This document shows positions 33,229 through 41,199 of a stretch of DNA of 41,199 bases, one piece after another (position 1 is the first letter of the stretch; each line of letters begins with the position of its first letter). This DNA comes from an uncultured Oscillospiraceae bacterium (GTDB lineage Bacteria > Bacillota > Clostridia > Oscillospirales > Oscillospiraceae). Where the stretch lies: assembly GCA_910588045.1 (NCBI GenBank), contig CAJUPS010000021.1:1-41199 (forward strand), written 5' to 3'. Both the position numbers and the translations under genes were made by a program. The notes beneath the pieces are model-generated. The model worked only from the letters and a program-made list of their open reading frames with translations, was not told where the DNA came from and ran no database searches.

Positions 33229-34188
33229 TTGACAATGCAGCAGTTGATTTACGCGGTGGAGGCATATCGGTGTGGGTCCATTTCCCGGGCGGCGCAGAAC
33301 CTGTTCATGGCACAGCCCAACTTGAGCGCCGCCATCCGCGAGCTGGAGTCGGAGTTGGGCGCCCAGATTTTTCACCGGACGCGGCAGGGCATCGAGTGCA
33401 CGGAATTTGGTAAGGTTTTTGTCAGCTATGCTTCCGACATTATCACCCGCTTCGAGTTCCTGCAAAATATGCACAAGACCGGCGGCCAGCGGCCCCGGGT
33501 GCTGTCCCTGATCACGGGCCGTTCCTCCGAAATCTGTATCAGCATGACGGAATACGTCAACCGCCTGGCGGAGAGCACGCTCCCCTTCCGGGTAAAATTC
33601 CAGGAGGACTCCAACTATAAGGTGATTGGCAGCGTGGCCTCCGGGGAGGCGGACGTGGGCATCCTGCGGGCCAACACCCATGATGTGGATTTCTTTTTCA
33701 AGATGGCCGACAGCAAAAGCCTGCGGGTAATCGCGCTGCCGCCGCAGCCCTATGTCGTGCTGTTTTCCCGGAAGCATCCCTTGGCGGAGGAGGAGTATAT
33801 TACCCAACAGATGCTCCGACCCTACACCGAAGTGGTGCACGGGGACTACGAAATGCCCATGTACCCCTTCTCCGACTATAAATATGGCTCCTTCCAGCAG
33901 AAGGAGGAGGGAAAGAACGTGGTGTTTGTCTATGACCGGGGCACACTGATGGATACGCTGGCCAACGTGCGGGGGAGCTATATCTGGACATGCAGCACCC
34001 ATCCGATCCTTATGGAAACTTACAACTTGGTGGAGCGCCGGTGTGATGCGCCGCCGGTGCAGGGGATCGATGCGGTGATTCTCAGTAAAAAAGCCCGGGT
34101 CACCCAGGAAATGCAGGAATTTGTCAACCTGCTGCTGGAGAAATGCGGTATGCCGCCTCTGGGCAGGAAAAATGGCAGTAAGCGTTAA
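33229..34188 (+). CDS. LysR-family transcriptional regulator
   Basis: Encodes 319 aa. A TTG at 33229 lies seven bases after GGAGGG and is preferred over the ATG at 33235. The N-terminal winged helix shows MQQLIYAVEAYRCGSISRAA, NLFMAQPNLSAAIRELESEL and GAQIFHRTRQGIECTEFGKV. The C-terminal effector domain begins near residue 90 (PRVLSLITGRSS) and has FRVKFQEDSNYKVIGSVASG and ADVGILRANTHD. It is divergent from the symporter operon and likely regulates it in response to the transported compound or a product. Confidence 0.93.
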   Translation: MTMQQLIYAVEAYRCGSISRAAQNLFMAQPNLSAAIRELESELGAQIFHRTRQGIECTEFGKVFVSYASDIITRFEFLQNMHKTGGQRPRVLSLITGRSSEICISMTEYVNRLAESTLPFRVKFQEDSNYKVIGSVASGEADVGILRANTHDVDFFFKMADSKSLRVIALPPQPYVVLFSRKHPLAEEEYITQQMLRPYTEVVHGDYEMPMYPFSDYKYGSFQQKEEGKNVVFVYDRGTLMDTLANVRGSYIWTCSTHPILMETYNLVERRCDAPPVQGIDAVILSKKARVTQEMQEFVNLLLEKCGMPPLGRKNGSKR

Positions 34189-34624
34189 ACTATGCCTGAG
34201 AAAGGGGAAAGAGGCAGAGATATTTGAAAAGCGCTTTGGGAAGCTAGCGTGACTCCTGGCGGCAGTCATCATGCTGGCTTGTTCCATCCATGCTGTGACC
34301 AGCCAGTTTCAGGCGGCGGGTGGAAACCCCCTGATCTGGATGATCTCCGGCTTTCTGGTATGGGGATTCTTCCAGATCGGCGGACAGCTCGCGGCGGTCA
34401 CCCGGTTTCTCACTACCACCGACGACAAAACCATGAAGCGGGCTCTGTTTTACTTGGTTCTGTTCCAATGCTTCATCTATATGAGCGGAAGCATCATCGC
34501 TCTGGGCTCCGTGATCCTATTCTCGACGATTGAAAAAGCGGATATGATTATCCCAACCCTGTGCATGGAATACCTCCATCCCCTCCTCGGCGGCACGGTC
34601 ATCGCGGCCGCTTCGCTTCTGTGA
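34172..34624 (+). pseudogene. Multi-pass membrane protein gene with in-frame TGA
   Basis: An ATG at 34172, overlapping the lysR end and preceded by AGGAAAA, reads MAVSVKLCLRKGKEAEIFEK, RFGKLA, then TGA at 34250-34252. In the same frame it continues LLAAVIMLACSIHAV, ISGFLVWGFFQIGGQLAAV, ALFYLVLFQCFIYMSGSIIA and LLGGTVIAAASLL. A TGG to TGA change would explain the break. Alternatively translation starts at the ATG 34271, without the first positively charged segment. Three to four membrane helices; family not recognised. It may be related to the symporter system. Confidence 0.5.
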
Positions 34625-34738
34625 TTTCAAAGTTGCCAGTAGAAGTCAGGTGAAACGCATAAGGGATTTCCTCCTAAAATTAAAAAATTCTATGTCAAAA
34701 TAAGAAAGGGCGATTTGTATACTTTGATGCAAAAAAAC

Positions 34739-34772
34739 AAAACCTGTGCATAATACCCTCTGCACAGGTTTT
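34739..34772. terminator. Terminator, strongest on the minus strand
   Basis: AAAACCTGTGCA at 34739-34750 pairs exactly with TGCACAGGTTTT at 34761-34772. On the minus strand TTTTGTTTTTTT follows, so it terminates transcripts from the NACHT gene. It can also serve the plus strand. Confidence 0.85.
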
Positions 34773-34830
34773 GTCTAAATTGGTGGGGAGGCCTCGAGGC
34801 GCTCGAACTTTTCCGCCGTTTCCGTTCCTC

Positions 34831-34962
34831 CTAAACCACAACGTCAAGGCCGCCCCACATGTACTCCTCGCTGATGGTCTTTGCCTGCTCCACTTTCAGA
34901 CCCTCAATATAGCCCTTGTCCTCGTGTCCCCTCCGGTAATACTCCGCCACATCAAGGTTCAC
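34831..34962 (-). pseudogene. C-terminal remnant of a conjugative-element protein
   Basis: The frame continues after the NACHT stop and encodes LDVAEYYRRGHEDKGYIEGL, KVEQAKTISEEY and MWGGLDVV before a stop. It looks like a genuine, charged helical protein end of a kind seen in genes of Firmicute conjugative elements. A GTG at 34962 would give 43 aa but has no ribosome binding site. It is most likely what is left of a mobile-element gene into which, or next to which, the NACHT gene was inserted. Confidence 0.45.
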
Positions 34963-34965
34963 TTT

Positions 34966-37900
34966 TTATATGAAGTGCCGGTCGCTATGCGCGATTCTTG
35001 AAAGCTTTATAAGCTCGTTTTGGTCCACCGGACTGGACTCCAAATCGTTGAGAATTGCGGACGCAAGCTGGCGGAGTAGGTCACGGTTTCGCTCTGTATC
35101 CGGGACAAGCGTGGTGATTGCTTCATAAATCAACATTTTCCCGTCCATGCTAAAGGATCCATTTAATACATACCATATAAATACAAGTGGGCATATTTTG
35201 AGCAACTCTACCAGCTTTTCCCAGATAGTGTGTTTTTGCTCATCGGAAAAAGGGCCCGCTAATATCCGAAAGATGCATCCCAGCAATGCAGTCTGATTCC
35301 CCGTAGCGTTGATAGCATGGTAGTATTGCATCATCGTGTCCGGCGTCACTTTTGATAACTTATTAGACTTCAAATTTTTGAAAACAGCAGGAAGCAGGGC
35401 ATATACCTGCAAAAATTCTTTGCCAAGTTCTGCAAGGTGGTCAATTTTTTCCAAAAGGCTGCTGGCAAATTCCTCATCAGTATAAAAGAACCAGAGACCG
35501 GGAAACGTTTTTGGATATTCAACATTGCTGGCAACCCAAACGCTCAAAGGCGTTTGGGCAAATACTTTGAGGGCCAATTCTGGGCCGTAGGTACTCTGCT
35601 GGAACAGCAGCGGGAAGTAGCGCATACTGAATCGGGCTAATTCTGGAGATAATGTTTCTTCTGTTTGTGTAGCTGCATACAAAAAGGAAATGAAACCGTC
35701 ATCAATTGTTTCTTCATTTGCTGTGCTGAGAACCGCCTGTATCAAGTCTTGAGGAATTGTTTTTCCATAGGATAAACGTACTTCATTCCAATAATTTAAC
35801 CTCGTTATGGATACAAGATCTGATGCTTCTACCAGATTGATCATTTCCTGGTCTTTTTTGAAGCAAGCCTCAACATAGGTCCTGTCGTAATGCGCAAAAA
35901 GTTCTTCCTCATTTTCGGAAGTGAACAGCTTGTCAGCTAACTCATGCAGGAACCAATTGCATTGCCCAATCAACTGAATGAACGCGTCTTTGCAGCACTC
36001 CGGCAAATCCCGGTACGCCTCAAACAGCTTCCGGACCCCAAGATAGGATGGCGAATGGAGAAACTCAGCAAGTGCGGCCAATTCATTCAATTGGAAGAAC
36101 CGAAAATCTTCCACATATTCTGAGAGAGACAATTTTGTTCTGTCTTGCTGGATGGACCTGCACTTCAAACCCAAGTTTCCGACATGCTCAGAAAAAAATC
36201 GTTTGTGTAAGTCTTTATCTGCCTCTATTCTTTTAAGGAGTCGATTGGGGTAGGGAACCCTGAAATTGTTTCGCTCAAAAGGGTCCGCAAGCAACATCCC
36301 GTAGACGGCTTGCCGAAGTACCGTAAGGGAGAACTCCGTACCCGATGAATGCGCAAAAAAGAAGGAAAGGAAACCCCAGTATCTATCATGCCTTGAGTAG
36401 GAAGAGCAAAAAACAACGAAGTGTTCCTCCGTAATCCATCGATAAAGCACATGAAGCGCCTTTTCCCCAACTTTTTCAAATCCATCGGAGAGCAGTCTGG
36501 AAATGGTGTTGGATTTGGGGACCGCTACGTCGTTGATCAGATCTTCCAGCTGCGTATATGCTTTCGCATTCTGATTATTTGCCATTATCCACAGGATCTC
36601 AAAGGCAATTCCCTCGGCACTCTTTGCTTTTTGAATGTGTGGTATAACCTTTTCCTCCAGAAAAATATCGGCAATTTTAGGCGGCAGCCGCTGTGTTATG
36701 AGTGAAGCATTCAAGCATGAAGCACTGTAGTCCTCATCCAGTAGTTTGGACACAATATTCAGATAGCGGTGCTGGTCAGCAGGATGGTTAAACAGGTTAT
36801 CGCACAGCAGGTCCAGAGCGAGCCGGGAGCCCGGCATTGCGATGCGATAGGCGGCGGCGTTCGCGCTCTCATGGTTTTCATCACCGTTGTTGCGCTGGCA
36901 AATCCGGAACAGTGTTTCGTTCATGTTTTTGCGGGAGCGGTGTTTTGTAAAATAGCCCGCAACGAACAGATAGACATTCCTCCAATAGGCACTGACGGAA
37001 ATATGCTCCAGGGCTTCGGAGAGCTTGTCCTCGTTATCAAAGGAAATAAGCCACTCGGCCGCAAAGTATTCCTGGATGGAGCGCAGAGGGAAAAGAACAC
37101 AGGCCTCCTGGTCGGAACCGGAAACCTCTGAAAGAAAGGACAGGCGGGTTGTCATCGCGAAATAGAAATCCTCCGATTTTGCGAGCGATTCTCCCTCAAA
37201 TCCTTCATCCTGCAAAAATTGGACGATGAGCTGCTTGCAGCGGACGGCGGACAGCTCGGCTGCCGCGTTCTCCGCCGTCTCGGATTCTGCCTGCAGCTGG
37301 AAGCCAATCTGCGCGTGCAGCTTCATAATCCAATCGTACTCATCATAAAGCGATGGCAGCATTTCCTTCTGCTTTTCCCGTTTTATGACAATTTCACAAT
37401 ACTCCTGGAACAGGGCATACCGCTTTGTCGGCGGGGTCCCGCCCATTTTTACCAGAAGCACAATAATGGCGGTATACAGAGGCGTTGTCATCAGCTTGGA
37501 GACCATGGGGTCATTTAACGCGTTATGAAGGATCTTGCGATAGCGGTCCCGCTCGTCGCCGTTGTCCTCCAGAAAGGTCAGCAGCTTTTCGATGTAGCTT
37601 TTACACAAGGGAGCCGACATGTCTTTCAACTCATAGTGGTTATACCAGTACGGAGAAAAAGCATCGTCATAGCCCTGCGGCCGGGAGGTGCAGACGACAA
37701 GGCTGTCACAGGACGATTCTACCAGATCCCTTTCCAAGAACTCCTGAATCTGATGTAATACTTCGTTCCGATTGGAGGAGGCGGGGACCTCGTCCAGTCC
37801 GTCGAACAGGAATGCCCAGGAGTAACCGGAAAGCAGGCGCCGAAAATCACGAATGGAAAGGGATGCGTTTGCTTTCCGGTTGATGAGAGAAAGAATATAG

Positions 37901-38982
37901 GAGATGACAGAACGGCTGTTTTCCGCGTCCTGCTTGTTAATCCAGGCGGCGTATCGTTTCAGGCTGATCAGAACCGGGAAACGCTCACATCGGGGAACGG
38001 AGAAGCTCGGTGCGGAATCCCCGGTAAAGTAGCTTTGCGTCTCCGGCTCACCCGGCTTGAATCGTCTTAGCAGAGCGGCCCGGTAAATCTGGCAAATATA
38101 CTGGCAGAGAGTTGACTTGCCCTGCCCGGCGTTTCCGATTAAGACAACATTGCATTCCGGAACACACCCCTGGGGCTTTGAAAAGCTTCCCCCATGAACA
38201 TCAATGCCCGTCCGTTTCCTTTTTTGTACGCGATTTCCCAGATCGATAATATGGGCCGCCACCTTCGGGATCTCATTGCCCAAACCGCTTCGCACCTTTG
38301 CCTCAAGATCCGTATAAACGTTGCGAATATTGATCGATTTGCTGGATACACTGCCCGCCTGCTCCAATCGCACCGCGCTGTCTTCACGAAACATCTGGCG
38401 GGCATATTCAATCAGATCTTCAAATTTCTCGTTATGTATGGCCTTTAGATTCTCATGCAGCTCCACAAGGACGTCCCCGGGCATGATAAAGCTGGCATAG
38501 CACCGGGCAACATCCCTGTTGTTTTCAAGCATGGTACGAATATCGTCCGCGCCGAGGATGAAAATATGGGGGATAATATCCTTATATTTTGCCACAAATT
38601 CCTCGGCACGGTCCCTTATTCCGCTATCAAGTACGGGTGTAAGAACAATGTTTGTAAAAAAGAGAAATGTCTCCGGGACCATGTGGGGGTGGGTGGTTAA
38701 ATTCTTTTTGAAGCCATCCAGTTCATCCTTCAGGTTTTTTCGGAGCCAGTCCCAGTTCTCCTGCTTCGTGTTCGGGTCTTTGAATTTAGCCTGCACAACC
38801 GTTCGGCCGAGAGCTACAGTACCACCGCATATGACAAGATTTGCATCCTCAATAGTCGCTTCGCGCTGCCCATCCGGCCCACTGCCGTAAATGGTAACAG
38901 AATTACCGGCAATACCCCTGACCAGGCTTTGGATCAAGTGCTCAAAATTGTAGGGGCCCAACCGTTCAAGCTCGTATTTCAT
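34966..38982 (-). CDS. NACHT NTPase with N-terminal PD-(D/E)xK nuclease-like domain (NLR-like defence candidate)
   Basis: Encodes 1338 aa with AAGGAGG before the ATG. Residues 1-150 look like an Mrr-type nuclease: Glu 14, Asp 37 in GSGPDGQREA, and Gln 64-x-Lys 66 in TVVQAKFKDP. The NACHT NTPase follows: Walker A LIGNAGQGKST with Lys 289, Walker B FLFDGLDEVP with Asp 394 and Asp 397/Glu 398, and the sensor TSRPQGYDD near 432. Residues from about 650 to the end are helical, probably repeats for ligand sensing. Bacterial NACHT/STAND proteins with nuclease effectors detect phage proteins and destroy DNA. Its base composition is poorer in GC than all neighbours, a sign of transfer. It stands alone with its own promoter and terminators. 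Confidence 0.85.
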   Translation of the reverse strand: MKYELERLGPYNFEHLIQSLVRGIAGNSVTIYGSGPDGQREATIEDANLVICGGTVALGRTVVQAKFKDPNTKQENWDWLRKNLKDELDGFKKNLTTHPHMVPETFLFFTNIVLTPVLDSGIRDRAEEFVAKYKDIIPHIFILGADDIRTMLENNRDVARCYASFIMPGDVLVELHENLKAIHNEKFEDLIEYARQMFREDSAVRLEQAGSVSSKSINIRNVYTDLEAKVRSGLGNEIPKVAAHIIDLGNRVQKRKRTGIDVHGGSFSKPQGCVPECNVVLIGNAGQGKSTLCQYICQIYRAALLRRFKPGEPETQSYFTGDSAPSFSVPRCERFPVLISLKRYAAWINKQDAENSRSVISYILSLINRKANASLSIRDFRRLLSGYSWAFLFDGLDEVPASSNRNEVLHQIQEFLERDLVESSCDSLVVCTSRPQGYDDAFSPYWYNHYELKDMSAPLCKSYIEKLLTFLEDNGDERDRYRKILHNALNDPMVSKLMTTPLYTAIIVLLVKMGGTPPTKRYALFQEYCEIVIKREKQKEMLPSLYDEYDWIMKLHAQIGFQLQAESETAENAAAELSAVRCKQLIVQFLQDEGFEGESLAKSEDFYFAMTTRLSFLSEVSGSDQEACVLFPLRSIQEYFAAEWLISFDNEDKLSEALEHISVSAYWRNVYLFVAGYFTKHRSRKNMNETLFRICQRNNGDENHESANAAAYRIAMPGSRLALDLLCDNLFNHPADQHRYLNIVSKLLDEDYSASCLNASLITQRLPPKIADIFLEEKVIPHIQKAKSAEGIAFEILWIMANNQNAKAYTQLEDLINDVAVPKSNTISRLLSDGFEKVGEKALHVLYRWITEEHFVVFCSSYSRHDRYWGFLSFFFAHSSGTEFSLTVLRQAVYGMLLADPFERNNFRVPYPNRLLKRIEADKDLHKRFFSEHVGNLGLKCRSIQQDRTKLSLSEYVEDFRFFQLNELAALAEFLHSPSYLGVRKLFEAYRDLPECCKDAFIQLIGQCNWFLHELADKLFTSENEEELFAHYDRTYVEACFKKDQEMINLVEASDLVSITRLNYWNEVRLSYGKTIPQDLIQAVLSTANEETIDDGFISFLYAATQTEETLSPELARFSMRYFPLLFQQSTYGPELALKVFAQTPLSVWVASNVEYPKTFPGLWFFYTDEEFASSLLEKIDHLAELGKEFLQVYALLPAVFKNLKSNKLSKVTPDTMMQYYHAINATGNQTALLGCIFRILAGPFSDEQKHTIWEKLVELLKICPLVFIWYVLNGSFSMDGKMLIYEAITTLVPDTERNRDLLRQLASAILNDLESSPVDQNELIKLSRIAHSDRHFI

Positions 38983-39018
38983 CCCGAATCGCTCCTCCTT
39001 ATCGACAATTTTTTCATC

Positions 39019-39047
39019 ATTATATCACCTCGCAGAGCTGTTGAAAA
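39019..39047 (-). promoter_or_regulatory. Promoter of the NACHT gene
   Basis: On the minus strand TTTTCA (39047-39042) and TATAAT (39024-39019) are 17 bases apart. Transcription would start near 39012, about 30 bases before the ATG at 38982. Confidence 0.7.
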
Positions 39048-39146
39048 GAGCTTTTGCAGCCCAATAAAAAGTTTCTTCAACTCTATATGAGCCGCCTCCG
39101 GTTGCTGGGCTAATTCTGAGCGCACCATTCTATATCCCCAACAAAC

Positions 39147-39176
39147 AAATGGACCAGGCGAAAGCCCGGTCCATTT
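39147..39176. terminator. Terminator with GAAA tetraloop
   Basis: AAATGGACC at 39147-39155 pairs with GGTCCATTT at 39168-39176; inside, GGC and GCC close a GAAA loop. On the minus strand it is followed by GTTTGTT. It insulates the NACHT gene from groEL. Confidence 0.75.
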
Positions 39177-39221
39177 CCTGATGAGGATGTATTCTCCGCC
39201 CGATGGATCCGAGAATACCAA

Positions 39222-39257
39222 AGGAGCCCCCGCCGGACGTATCCGGCGGGGGCTCCT
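39222..39257. terminator. Terminator of groEL
   Basis: A 16-bp perfect GC-rich stem (39222-39237 with 39242-39257) and loop CGTA lie 25 bases after the groEL stop. On the minus strand the stem ends in CCTTTGG. Confidence 0.8.
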
Positions 39258-39282
39258 GCACAATTGCGTTTCAGCGACGGGA

Positions 39283-40911
39283 TCAATACATGCCGTCCAT
39301 ACCGCCCATGCCGCCGGGGGCGGGAGGAGCGGGAGGCTCGGGCTTGTCGGCCACCAGGGACTCGGTGGTCAGCACCATGGCGGCCACGCTGGCGGCGTTC
39401 TCCAGGGCAGAGCGGGTGACCTTGGCAGGATCCAGGATGCCTGCGGCGATCATGTCCACATACTCCTCCTTGTAGGCATCAAAGCCGGTGCCCTTGGCGG
39501 CCTTCTTCACGTTCTCCAGGACCACGGAGCCGTCCAGACCGGCGTTGGCCGCGATCTGACGGATGGGGGCCTCCAGGGCCTTGGCGATGATCCGTGCGCC
39601 GGTCTTCTCGTCGCCCTCCAGCTCCTCCACCAGCTTATCCACGGCGGGGATGGCGTTGACGAACACGGTGCCGCCGCCAGCCACGATGCCCTCCTCCACT
39701 GCGGCCTTGGAGGCGTTGAGTGCATCCTCGATGCGCAGCTTCTTCTCCTTCATCTCCGTCTCGGTGGCAGCGCCGACCTTGATGACCGCCACGCCGCCGG
39801 CCATCTTGGCCAGACGCTCCTGGAGCTTCTCCTTGTCGTAGTCGGAGGTAGTCACGCCGATCTGGCTGCGGATCTGGGCCACGCGGTCCTTGATGGCCTG
39901 GCTGTCCCCGGCGCCGTCCACGATGACGGTGTTCTCCTTGGAGACCTTCACCTGGCGGGCGCGGCCCAGCATGGAGACGTCGGCAGTCTTCAGCTCATAG
40001 CCCAGCTCCTCGCTGATGACCTGGCCGCCGGTGAGGACGGCGATGTCCTGGAGCATCTCCTTGCGGCGGTCGCCGAAGCCGGGGGCCTTGACGCACACCA
40101 CGTTCAGGGTGCCCCGCAGACGGTTCACCAGCAGGGTGGACAGGGCCTCGCCCTCCACGTCCTCGGCGATAATGACCATCTTCTTGCCGGACTGGACCAT
40201 CTGCTCCAGCAGGGGCAGGATGTCGGCGATAACAGAGATCTTCTTATCGGTAATGAGAATATAGGCGTCGTCCACGACGGCCTCCATCTTCTCCATGTCG
40301 GTGGCCATATAGGGGGAGATATAGCCCCGGTCGAACATCATGCCCTCGACCACCTCGCTGTAGGTCTCGCTGGTCTTGGACTCCTCAATGGTGATGACGC
40401 CATCAGCAGAGACCTTCTCCATGGCCTCGGCGATGAGCTTGCCGATTTCGGCGTCGCCGGAGGACACGGCGCCCACGCGGGCGATGTCGTCGGTGCCGTT
40501 GACCTTCTGGGAGTCAGCCTTCACGGAGGCCACGGCGGCCTCCACGGCCTTGGCGATGCCCTTCTTCATGACGATGGGGTTGGCCCCGGCGGCCAGGTTT
40601 TTCAGGCCCTCGCCCACGATGGCCTGGGCCAGCAGGGTGGCGGTAGTGGTGCCGTCACCGGCCACGTCGTTGGTCTTCGTGGAGACTTCCTTTACCAGCT
40701 GGGCGCCCATATTCTCGAAAGGATCATCCAGTTCGATCTCCTTGGCGATGGTGACGCCATCGTTGGTAATCAGGGGAGCGCCGAATTTCTTATCCAGCAC
40801 TACATTGCGGCCCTTGGGGCCCAGGGTGACCTTGACGGTATCGGCCAGCTGGTTGACGCCGATTTCCAGTGCCTTGCGGGCCTCTTCGCCGCGCTTAATT
40901 AACTTTGCCAT
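39283..40911 (-). CDS. groEL: Chaperonin GroEL
   Basis: Encodes 542 aa from the ATG at 40911 (MAKLIKRGEEARKALEIGVN) behind TGGAGG; a longer upstream frame is not used. Typical landmarks are VTLGPKGRNVVLDKKFGAP, VAGDGTTTATLLAQAI around the ATP-binding Asp, LVNRLRGTLNVVCVKAPGFG, RAALENAAS-like sequence near the end, and a GGMGGMDGM tail. It forms the double-ring ATP-driven folding chamber with GroES. No groES gene lies before it, where it normally stands, and no CIRCE inverted repeat for HrcA is seen in the 288 bases upstream. Confidence 0.97.
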   Translation of the reverse strand: MAKLIKRGEEARKALEIGVNQLADTVKVTLGPKGRNVVLDKKFGAPLITNDGVTIAKEIELDDPFENMGAQLVKEVSTKTNDVAGDGTTTATLLAQAIVGEGLKNLAAGANPIVMKKGIAKAVEAAVASVKADSQKVNGTDDIARVGAVSSGDAEIGKLIAEAMEKVSADGVITIEESKTSETYSEVVEGMMFDRGYISPYMATDMEKMEAVVDDAYILITDKKISVIADILPLLEQMVQSGKKMVIIAEDVEGEALSTLLVNRLRGTLNVVCVKAPGFGDRRKEMLQDIAVLTGGQVISEELGYELKTADVSMLGRARQVKVSKENTVIVDGAGDSQAIKDRVAQIRSQIGVTTSDYDKEKLQERLAKMAGGVAVIKVGAATETEMKEKKLRIEDALNASKAAVEEGIVAGGGTVFVNAIPAVDKLVEELEGDEKTGARIIAKALEAPIRQIAANAGLDGSVVLENVKKAAKGTGFDAYKEEYVDMIAAGILDPAKVTRSALENAASVAAMVLTTESLVADKPEPPAPPAPGGMGGMDGMY

Positions 40912-40940
40912 GGTAACATACCTCCAAAAATCTTCGTTCC

Positions 40941-41118
40941 GCGGCCCTGCGGGCCGCTCCGCTTTTTTCATCTGCCGCCCTGCGGGCGGCGACCGCTTTT
41001 TTCTTTTTGTTAGATTCGCCCTGCCGGGCGGGGCGTTCTTTTCGCTTGTGCGAAAAGAACCAAAAGCACCCTCAAGGGGGCTACGCCGCCCTTGAGAATC
41101 CCCTGATTACGGGGGATA
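40941..41118. repeat. Array of intergenic hairpins upstream of groEL
   Basis: Six stems follow each other: GCGGCCC/GGGCCGC (40941-40957), GCCGCCC/GGGCGGC (40974-40990), CGCCC/GGGCG (41017-41030), an 11-bp stem 41035-41045 with 41050-41060, CTCAAGGG/CCCTTGAG (41071-41096) and ATCCCC/GGGGAT (about 41098-41118). No gene is evident to the window end. It may be a composite intergenic repeat or a structured leader of groEL. Confidence 0.6.
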
Positions 41119-41199
41119 TTGTTTGCGCTACGACCTGTAGTTTCCCGGTCTATCTCCAGTGCCGTGGGCCGATGCCGGTGCTTACTTCTGCGCACAGTT

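Noticed and set aside
34250..34252. Selenocysteine at the TGA in the membrane gene.
   Set aside because: The context is a membrane helix border without a redox motif and no SECIS-like hairpin was evident directly after it.
38979..39128. 49-codon minus-strand ORF whose stop overlaps the NACHT start (ATGA).
   Set aside because: The likely NACHT promoter (39019-39047) lies inside it, so it would not be on the transcript; the sequence shows no domain.
39181..40902. Plus-strand frame of 573 codons opposite groEL.
   Set aside because: Repetitive His/Leu/Gly-rich shadow of the groEL codons.
1..41199. CRISPR arrays, tRNA and rRNA genes.
   Set aside because: No regularly spaced direct repeats and no recognisable tRNA or rRNA segments were seen on either strand.

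Overview
The window looks like the chromosome of a GC-rich gut Firmicute, probably Oscillospiraceae/Eubacteriales (Flavonifractor or Lawsonibacter type). This is an inference from the recombinase trio typical of integrative elements in this group, strong AGGAGG ribosome binding sites, a GroEL with a GGM-rich tail, Bce-like signalling and generally high GC. I ran no searches, so family names rest on motifs and on my recall of these families.

Left part (1-9406): the recombination end of an integrative element. A sigma-factor-like gene is followed by about 560 bp of non-coding DNA rich in potential helices. Then come an orphan MazF/PemK-like gene, a 50-aa protein and three overlapping large serine recombinase genes, the middle one lacking the catalytic domain. 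Behind them lie an XRE regulator, a DUF1016-type gene running into an AlkZ-related gene, a zinc alcohol dehydrogenase and a short divergent peptide deformylase.

Centre left (9430-21873, minus strand): one long glycan-use operon. Reading in transcription order: lipoprotein binding protein, two permeases and two ATPases of an Opp/Dpp-type importer, an AraC regulator, a HAD protein, a GH38-like DUF5054 protein, a 57-aa coupled small ORF and a six-hairpin glycosidase. Hairpins between the binding-protein gene and the first permease gene probably lower expression of the downstream genes.

Centre (22034-27119, plus strand): a two-component system with a Bce/VraFG-like ABC exporter. Two perfect hairpins sit between the kinase and ATPase genes.

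Centre right (27303-34624): a Na+/solute symporter operon with two tiny membrane proteins, an M20 amidohydrolase and an amidase, facing a divergent LysR gene. It is decaying. The amidase is frameshifted. An IS5-like element with TA duplications splits a 45-aa membrane protein whose frame is restored exactly on removal. A MITE inside that IS and another at the amidohydrolase stop codon belong to one family. A membrane gene after lysR carries an in-frame TGA.

Right part (34831-41199): a GC-poorer 1338-aa protein combining a PD-(D/E)xK nuclease-like domain, a NACHT NTPase and a long helical tail. It is a strong candidate for an NLR-like anti-phage protein, with its own promoter and with terminators on both sides. 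It sits between a mobile-element gene remnant and a groEL that has neither groES nor a CIRCE operator next to it. Upstream of groEL is a dense array of hairpins.
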